DNA of 10,800 bases from an uncultured Eubacterium sp. (lineage in GTDB: Bacteria > Bacillota_A > Clostridia > Lachnospirales > Lachnospiraceae): NCBI GenBank assembly GCA_948468465.1, contig CAOKJJ010000168.1, forward strand, positions 1 through 10,800, written 5' to 3'. This document shows positions 7,542-10,800 of this stretch, in pieces. Under the pieces are notes generated by a model. That model was not told where the DNA came from. It did not search any database and saw nothing but the letters and a program-made list of their open reading frames with translations. The position numbers were made by a program, and so were the translations under genes. Within the stretch, counting starts at the first letter, position 1, and each line of letters begins with the position of its first letter.

Positions 7542-8593
7542 AATGTCACTCCTTTTTCTCCTTCCTCCAGTTCACCGATCGGATAGGCCGCCACACCCGC
7601 TTCTTTTGCCGCTTTTATAGTCAATTCTATTGTCTGTGCCGCCTGCGCCGCATCCACTGCCATCACCATCCCGATTCCCATGTTAAACGTATTGTACATC
7701 ATCTGTTCTTCTACATTTCCTTTTTCTGCAAGCAGCTTGAATATTTCCGGCACCGGATAACTGTCTTTTCGAATCACGGCACGCATTCCATCCGGAAGCA
7801 TACGCGGCACATTTTCATAGAATCCGCCGCCGGTGATATGGCTGCAGGCCTTGATCCGTACGCCTGCTTCTTTGATCTTTTTCAAAGTCTGTACATAAAT
7901 GCGGGTCGGCGTTAATAATTCTTCTCCAAGCGTACGGCCCAGCTGCGGAATGTAAGTGTCCAGCACTTTTTTATTATCTGCTTTTTCTTCCTGATTTAAA
8001 TCAAAAATCTGACGGACAAGTGAAAATCCATTCGAATGCACGCCGGATGACGCCAAACCGATCAGTACGTCTTTCTTTTTCAGATCCCTGCCCGTTATAA
8101 TGTCCTTCTCATCTACAACACCTACCGCAAATCCGGCAAGATCATATTCATCCTGTGGATAAAACCCCGGCATCTCCGCCGTCTCACCGCCAATCAGCGC
8201 TGCGCCTGATTGTCTGCAGCCTTCAGCGACGCCGCTTACGATTGCTTCTATTTTATCCGGATAATTTTTTCCGCATGCAATATAATCCAGGAAAAACAGC
8301 GGTTCACCGCCTGCACATGCAATATCGTTGACACACATTGCCACGCAGTCAATGCCGACCGTGTCATGCCTGTCCATTAAAAAAGCCAGCTTTAATTTCG
8401 TACCGACACCATCCGTACCAGAGACAAGCGTAGGTTTTTCCATCTGTTTGAACGATTCCATCGAAAAAGCTCCGGAAAAACCGCCCAGATTCGTTAACAC
8501 CTCCGGCCGCATCGTACTCTGTACGTGCTTTTTCATTAATTCTACGGATTGATAACCCGCCTCAATATCCACTCCAGCATTTTTGTAATCCAT
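7535..8593 (-). CDS. purM: Phosphoribosylformylglycinamidine cyclo-ligase (AIR synthetase)
   Basis: A 352-residue ATP-dependent cyclo-ligase that closes the imidazole ring (FGAM to AIR), the fifth step of purine synthesis. Recognisable segments in order are [20 protein letters not shown] at the N-terminus, [12 protein letters not shown] (ATP/substrate glycine-rich region), [42 protein letters not shown] and [16 protein letters not shown] place the start at 8593 because AGGAGG lies seven bases upstream and the family N-terminus begins here. The frame stays open to 8695, but those 34 extra codons read through the palindromic element at 8621-8777 and have no relation to PurM. The gene runs directly into purN (start codon two bases past the purM stop). 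Confidence 0.96.
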   Translation of the reverse strand: MDYKNAGVDIEAGYQSVELMKKHVQSTMRPEVLTNLGGFSGAFSMESFKQMEKPTLVSGTDGVGTKLKLAFLMDRHDTVGIDCVAMCVNDIACAGGEPLFFLDYIACGKNYPDKIEAIVSGVAEGCRQSGAALIGGETAEMPGFYPQDEYDLAGFAVGVVDEKDIITGRDLKKKDVLIGLASSGVHSNGFSLVRQIFDLNQEEKADNKKVLDTYIPQLGRTLGEELLTPTRIYVQTLKKIKEAGVRIKACSHITGGGFYENVPRMLPDGMRAVIRKDSYPVPEIFKLLAEKGNVEEQMMYNTFNMGIGMVMAVDAAQAAQTIELTIKAAKEAGVAAYPIGELEEGEKGVTLC

Positions 8594-8600
8594 GTTTTTT

Positions 8601-8606
8601 CCTCCT
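8601..8606 (-). promoter_or_regulatory. Ribosome binding site of purM
   Basis: A perfect AGGAGG seven bases before the ATG at 8593. It decides the start against the longer open frame that enters the palindromic element. Only 14 bases separate it from the end of that element, so a folded hairpin in the mRNA would stand just upstream of the ribosome landing site. Confidence 0.85.
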
Positions 8607-8620
8607 GTTTTTTGTCCTAA

Positions 8621-8777
8621 GGAACTGTATGTAAATAACTTAAAGCAGTTGCACAGGATTTTTCTTCGAGAGTGCTGTTCAAAAATCAGGCGCATAGCGG
8701 GCTATGTAACTGATTTTTGAACAGTGCTATCGGAGAAAAAGACAAGCAAATGGTTTAAGTTATTTACATACAGTTCC
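8621..8777. repeat. 157-bp near-palindromic MITE-like element with TAA flanks
   Basis: The ends (8621-8644 and 8754-8777) are perfect 24-base inverted repeats. The inverted symmetry continues inward: a 15-base arm CTGTTCAAAAATCAG at about 8674-8688 matches its complement at 8710-8724, with further partial pairing between. The centre is a CATAG/CTATG stem with a CGGG loop at 8693-8706. Several arm differences are of the kind that keep G-U pairs in RNA, so the whole unit could fold as one long hairpin. It is flanked by TAA on both sides (8618-8620 and 8778-8780) in direct orientation, as a 3-bp target duplication would be. I see no transposase, and no U-run that would make it a classical terminator. 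It lies between the candidate purM promoter and the purM ribosome binding site. Mobility by a transposase in trans is inference. Confidence 0.8.
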
Positions 8778-8796
8778 TAACCATCTGTCTCTAGCC

Positions 8797-8825
8797 ATAA
8801 TGCCACATCTTTAGAAAAATTTCAA
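8797..8825 (-). promoter_or_regulatory. Candidate sigma-A promoter for purM-purN-purD
   Basis: On the minus strand TTGAAA (8825-8820) is followed after exactly 17 bases by CATTAT (8802-8797). The match is five of six for the -35 box and four of six for the -10 box. A transcript starting near 8790 would carry the whole palindromic element in its leader before purM. No purine riboswitch is visible here. Confidence 0.5.
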
Positions 8826-8878
8826 GAATACAGATGCAATTACATTACTGTTTTTGGCTCCTGAACTATTACGAACTG

Positions 8879-9889
8879 TTACTTCACGTACAACTCTGCT
8901 TCGCATGCTGTCTTTTTTAAATATCGTATGACTTCCACCGGGTACTTTCCGACTGCTGTTTCATTTGTAACCATAACGGCGGATGCCCCGTCAGCGACTG
9001 CATGAAAGATATCGGATACTTCCGCGCGTGTCGGATATGGATGGTCCGCCATGGATGCAAGCAGCTGCGTTACGACCAAAAACGGTTTTCCTTCCTTTTT
9101 GCATGCTTCTGAAATCGTTTTCTGCGCAGCCGGCAGTTCCCACAGCGGCATATCGTTTCCAAGGTCACCTCTTGCTATCACAACCATATCCGCGGCAGGT
9201 AAAATGTCTTGTATTTGATTCATACCTTCGCGGTTTTCAATTTTTGCAAAAATGCGGATATGTTTCAAACCGTTTTTATTGAGCGCCTGTTTTACTTCCA
9301 ACAGCTGACTGCCCTTTGTCACAAATGGCTGCATCAGCGCTGTTACGCCATAATCTTTTGCCATCCGTATATTTTCCATGTCCTGGACTGTCAGAACTGG
9401 CCCGCAGATCTGTTTGCCCTGAACTTTCAGGCTTTTTTTATCCTGCAGGATGCCCGCGCGCAGCACACGAGCCGTCACCGCAGGCTTTACAGATGTAACG
9501 ACAAGTTCTATCTTCCCGTCATCCAGCAGGACATGGTCGCCGGGTTCCAGTACAGACAGCACCTGCGGCTCTACCGGTATCATGTCTGCCTGCGGCTGCA
9601 TGCAACTGGAGTCTGTAAAAATGATTTCCTGTGATTTTTTTAGCTGCAGCGGTGCATGCAGCTCTCCAATCCTTACTTCCGGGCCCTGCATATCAATTAA
9701 AAGCTCCGGCTGAACGCCCGCACGCTGCGCGGCCAGCTGGAAATCGTGCAGCATTTTGCCGCTCTGTCTCAGGCTCGTATGAGACAGATTCAGCCGCATG
9801 CCCGTCATTCCTTCCAAAAACATCTTTTCCAATATATCCGCCTGCGCACAGGCTGGCCCTAATGTAGCGAAAATTTCTGTCATGTCCAT
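8879..9889 (-). CDS. Pyruvate kinase-like protein without C-terminal regulatory domain
   Basis: A 336-residue member of the pyruvate kinase family, which makes pyruvate and ATP from phosphoenolpyruvate and ADP. The barrel A domain and the inserted B domain (about 78-157) are present. R32, N34 and S36 (GMRLNLSHTS), D66, K216 and E218 (IFAKIENREG), ARGDLG (239-244), T274 and PTRAEVSDIFHAVADG follow the family order. The chain ends right after GKYPVEVIRYLKK, where normal enzymes of about 470-590 residues continue into the allosteric C domain. Departures include M67-Q68 where DTKGPEIR is usual, PFVT instead of SFVR, and TNETA instead of SGETA. The start is unclear: ATG at 9889, or ATG at 9883 with GGTGG six bases upstream. 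It may be a true enzyme, a paralogue with altered regulation, or a moonlighting relative. It stands first on the minus strand with its own promoter. Confidence 0.82.
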   Translation of the reverse strand: MDMTEIFATLGPACAQADILEKMFLEGMTGMRLNLSHTSLRQSGKMLHDFQLAAQRAGVQPELLIDMQGPEVRIGELHAPLQLKKSQEIIFTDSSCMQPQADMIPVEPQVLSVLEPGDHVLLDDGKIELVVTSVKPAVTARVLRAGILQDKKSLKVQGKQICGPVLTVQDMENIRMAKDYGVTALMQPFVTKGSQLLEVKQALNKNGLKHIRIFAKIENREGMNQIQDILPAADMVVIARGDLGNDMPLWELPAAQKTISEACKKEGKPFLVVTQLLASMADHPYPTRAEVSDIFHAVADGASAVMVTNETAVGKYPVEVIRYLKKTACEAELYVK

Positions 9890-9927
9890 CCACCATCATT
9901 TCATTTCCTGATTTTACAAATATGTTT

Positions 9928-9956
9928 ATTTTACCTTACTTTTCGTTAGATAACAA
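9928..9956 (-). promoter_or_regulatory. Candidate sigma-A promoter for the pyruvate kinase-like gene
   Basis: On the minus strand TTGTTA (9956-9951) and TAAAAT (9933-9928) are separated by 17 bases. The -10 box matches consensus at five of six positions. It lies about 40 bases before the start codon and within 27 bases of the truncated ABC gene that points the other way. Confidence 0.5.
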
Positions 9957-9982
9957 GACCAACATGAGATTCACCGCTCAAA

Positions 9983-10339
9983 TCCAGTCATATTCTTTCC
10001 GAGATTGCGCTACTGGCCGATGATATTGGAATCATTGACCACGGCATGCTCTTAGAGGAGGAAAGCCTTGCGCCGCTGGAGGCAAAGAGCAGCAAGCATA
10101 TCCGCTTTACTGTCTCGGATACGACACAGGCGGCAAGAATTTTGGAACGCAGCTTCCATGAAACCCAGTTTACCATACAGGACGACCACAATATGCGACT
10201 GCATAATCTGGATATTTCTGTCGGGAAGCTTGTCACCGCTTTAGTAGAAAACAGCCTGGAGGTATCACAAGCCGCAACCTCAGAAGAAAGCCTGGAAGAT
10301 TACTTCAAACGCGTGACAGGGGGTGAGGGGATTGCTTAA
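9983..10339 (+). pseudogene. 3' remnant of a bacitracin/lantibiotic-type ABC transporter ATP-binding protein
   Basis: In one frame the sequence reads SSHILSEIALLADDIGIIDHGMLLEEE, which corresponds to the H-loop and the segment after it in BcrA-like ATPases, and then about 90 residues of the C-terminal extension typical of this subfamily, ending SLEDYFKRVTGG. The Walker A motif, Q-loop, signature motif and Walker B are missing: an in-frame stop (TGA at 9965-9967) lies just before and homology stops at about 9983. The remnant is therefore roughly the last 118 of about 300 residues and cannot hydrolyse ATP. An internal ATG at 10046 has no convincing ribosome binding site in the right place. The permease gene that normally follows is also absent; a GTG just past the end opens only a dozen codons. 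It is best read as debris from a deletion or insertion event, and the reading frame is still intact, so the loss may be recent. Confidence 0.8.
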
Positions 10340-10357
10340 CAATGCCGCAAGTTTCTA

Positions 10358-10386
10358 TTGATATGCGCATAAAAAAGGCGTATAAT
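10358..10386 (+). promoter_or_regulatory. Strong sigma-A promoter of hicA-hicB
   Basis: TTGATA (10358-10363) and a perfect TATAAT (10381-10386) stand 17 bases apart, the best promoter in the window. Transcription would start near 10393, leaving a leader of under 20 bases whose only content is the AAGGAGG ribosome binding site. Confidence 0.8.
10362..10371. promoter_or_regulatory. Possible operator palindrome in the hicAB promoter
   Basis: TATGCGCATA is a perfect 10-base palindrome that overlaps the -35 box and enters the spacer. HicB antitoxins with a DNA-binding C-terminus commonly repress their own promoter at palindromic sites, so this is a plausible HicB/HicAB operator. The DNA-binding part of HicB lies outside the window, so the link is inference. 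Confidence 0.4.
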
Positions 10387-10395
10387 ACATAATAT

Positions 10396-10402
10396 AAGGA
10401 GG
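10396..10402 (+). promoter_or_regulatory. Ribosome binding site of hicA
   Basis: A perfect AAGGAGG, seven bases before the ATG at 10410. Together with the strong promoter it suggests high potential expression of the toxin that must be held back by repression or by antitoxin. Confidence 0.75.
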
Positions 10403-10409
10403 ACACAAT

Positions 10410-10592
10410 ATGACAGTTCGGGAAATACTAAAGGTGCTTCGCAAAGATGGATGGTACACCACCAATCAGGAAGGCTCCCACATAAGCCTAAAGCACCCAA
10501 CAAAGCCCGGAAAAGTCACAGTACCAAATCACAACGGGGACTTGAAACCGGGAACACTAAACAGCATTTACAAGCAGGCGGGCCTTAAATAG
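10410..10592 (+). CDS. hicA: HicA family mRNA interferase toxin
   Basis: A 60-residue protein with the HicA/YcfA double-stranded-RNA-binding-like fold. It begins TVREILKVLRKDGW, then carries the signature EGSHISLKHP (21-30) with the catalytic histidine H24, and ends PNHNGDLKPGTLNSIYKQAGL (40-59), the conserved H-x-x-D-L-x-x-G-T-L helix. HicA toxins cleave mRNA and tmRNA independently of their codon content or ribosome and cause growth arrest unless bound by HicB. The length is normal and all key residues are present, so the toxin looks active. The hicB gene follows after 39 bases with its own ribosome binding site. The pair sits directly behind the ABC transporter remnant, a typical accessory position. 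Confidence 0.95.
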   Translation: MTVREILKVLRKDGWYTTNQEGSHISLKHPTKPGKVTVPNHNGDLKPGTLNSIYKQAGLK

Positions 10593-10631
10593 CCCTACTG
10601 CCTGCAGTTATTATAGAAAGGAGCAAAATTT

Positions 10632-10800
10632 ATGCAGAATTTAACTTATCTTGCAGTCTTTGAGCCATCAACGGACGGCTCATACAGTATCTACTTCCCT
10701 GATTTACCCGGATGTATCAGTGTTGGGAACAATCTGAAAGAAGCCGCACGTATGGCAGCAGAAGCCGCAAGCCTCCATGTTTACAGTATGGAATGTGACA
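10632..10800 (+). CDS. hicB: HicB family antitoxin (partial, cut by the window edge)
   Basis: Only the first 56 codons are in the window. The translation begins MQNLTYLAVFEPSTDGSYSIYFPDLPGC and continues with ISVGNNLKEAARMAAEAASLHVYSME. This is the N-terminal partial RNase H-like fold of HicB, with the characteristic F-P-D-L-P-G-C motif and the helix E-A-x-x-x-A-x-E-A. HicB binds and blocks HicA and often represses the operon through a C-terminal helix-turn-helix or ribbon-helix-helix domain; that part is not visible here. AGAAAGGAG lies eight bases before the ATG. The ORF is open to the last base, so it is intact as far as can be seen. Confidence 0.93.
   Translation, partial: MQNLTYLAVFEPSTDGSYSIYFPDLPGCISVGNNLKEAARMAAEAASLHVYSMECD

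Noticed and set aside
8594..8695. 34-codon upstream extension of the purM frame
   Set aside because: It reads through the palindromic element, has no PurM homology, and a perfect AGGAGG stands before the ATG at 8593.
8621..8777. The palindrome as an intrinsic terminator of the pyruvate kinase-like gene
   Set aside because: No U-run follows the stem on the minus strand, the outer stem is A/T-rich, and the gene's candidate downstream promoter lies before it.
8865..8880. Possible PurR box near CGAAC upstream of purM
   Set aside because: The sequence around CGAAC misses three of thirteen PurBox positions, there is no inverted partner at the expected distance, and it overlaps the end of the preceding gene.
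10325..10363. GTG-started short frame after the ABC remnant as a permease fragment
   Set aside because: About a dozen codons with no recognisable permease residues; cannot be told from chance.

Overview
The window looks like a chromosomal segment of a Gram-positive anaerobe of the Lachnospiraceae/Clostridia type. This rests on the style of the proteins (for example the cysteine-bearing acetolactate synthase and the clostridial dihydrofolate reductase), on strong AGGAGG-type ribosome binding sites, and on tightly packed same-strand genes. The genus cannot be fixed from the sequence alone.

From about 9900 down to 116 every gene lies on the minus strand. In transcription order they are: a short pyruvate kinase-like protein (its own promoter near 9928-9956); a 285-base gap holding a candidate promoter and a 157-bp near-perfect palindromic element; purM, purN and purD of purine synthesis; dihydrofolate reductase; ilvB and ilvN (acetohydroxyacid synthase large and small subunits); a DUF2156 protein and a GNAT acetyltransferase joined by an ATGA overlap; and a TcdA-type tRNA-modifying enzyme, followed by a hairpin/U-run terminator at 116-162. 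Spacings from purM down are short or overlapping, with no clear internal terminator, so purM to tcdA may be read largely as one unit. PurN consumes 10-formyl-tetrahydrofolate, so a neighbouring dihydrofolate reductase makes metabolic sense; ilvBN is a separate branched-chain amino-acid function.

From about 9983 to the right edge the strand flips to plus and the content becomes accessory. It starts with the 3' end of a bacitracin/lantibiotic-type ABC transporter ATPase that has lost its front two thirds. A HicA toxin with a near-consensus promoter follows, then a HicB antitoxin cut by the window edge.

I found no CRISPR array, rRNA or tRNA gene, riboswitch or prophage. The points most worth a second look are the palindromic element placed between promoter and purM, the pyruvate kinase lacking its C-terminal domain, and two unusual features of the acetohydroxyacid synthase: a CX6CX3CX6C insertion, and methionine at the position of the specificity-setting tryptophan.
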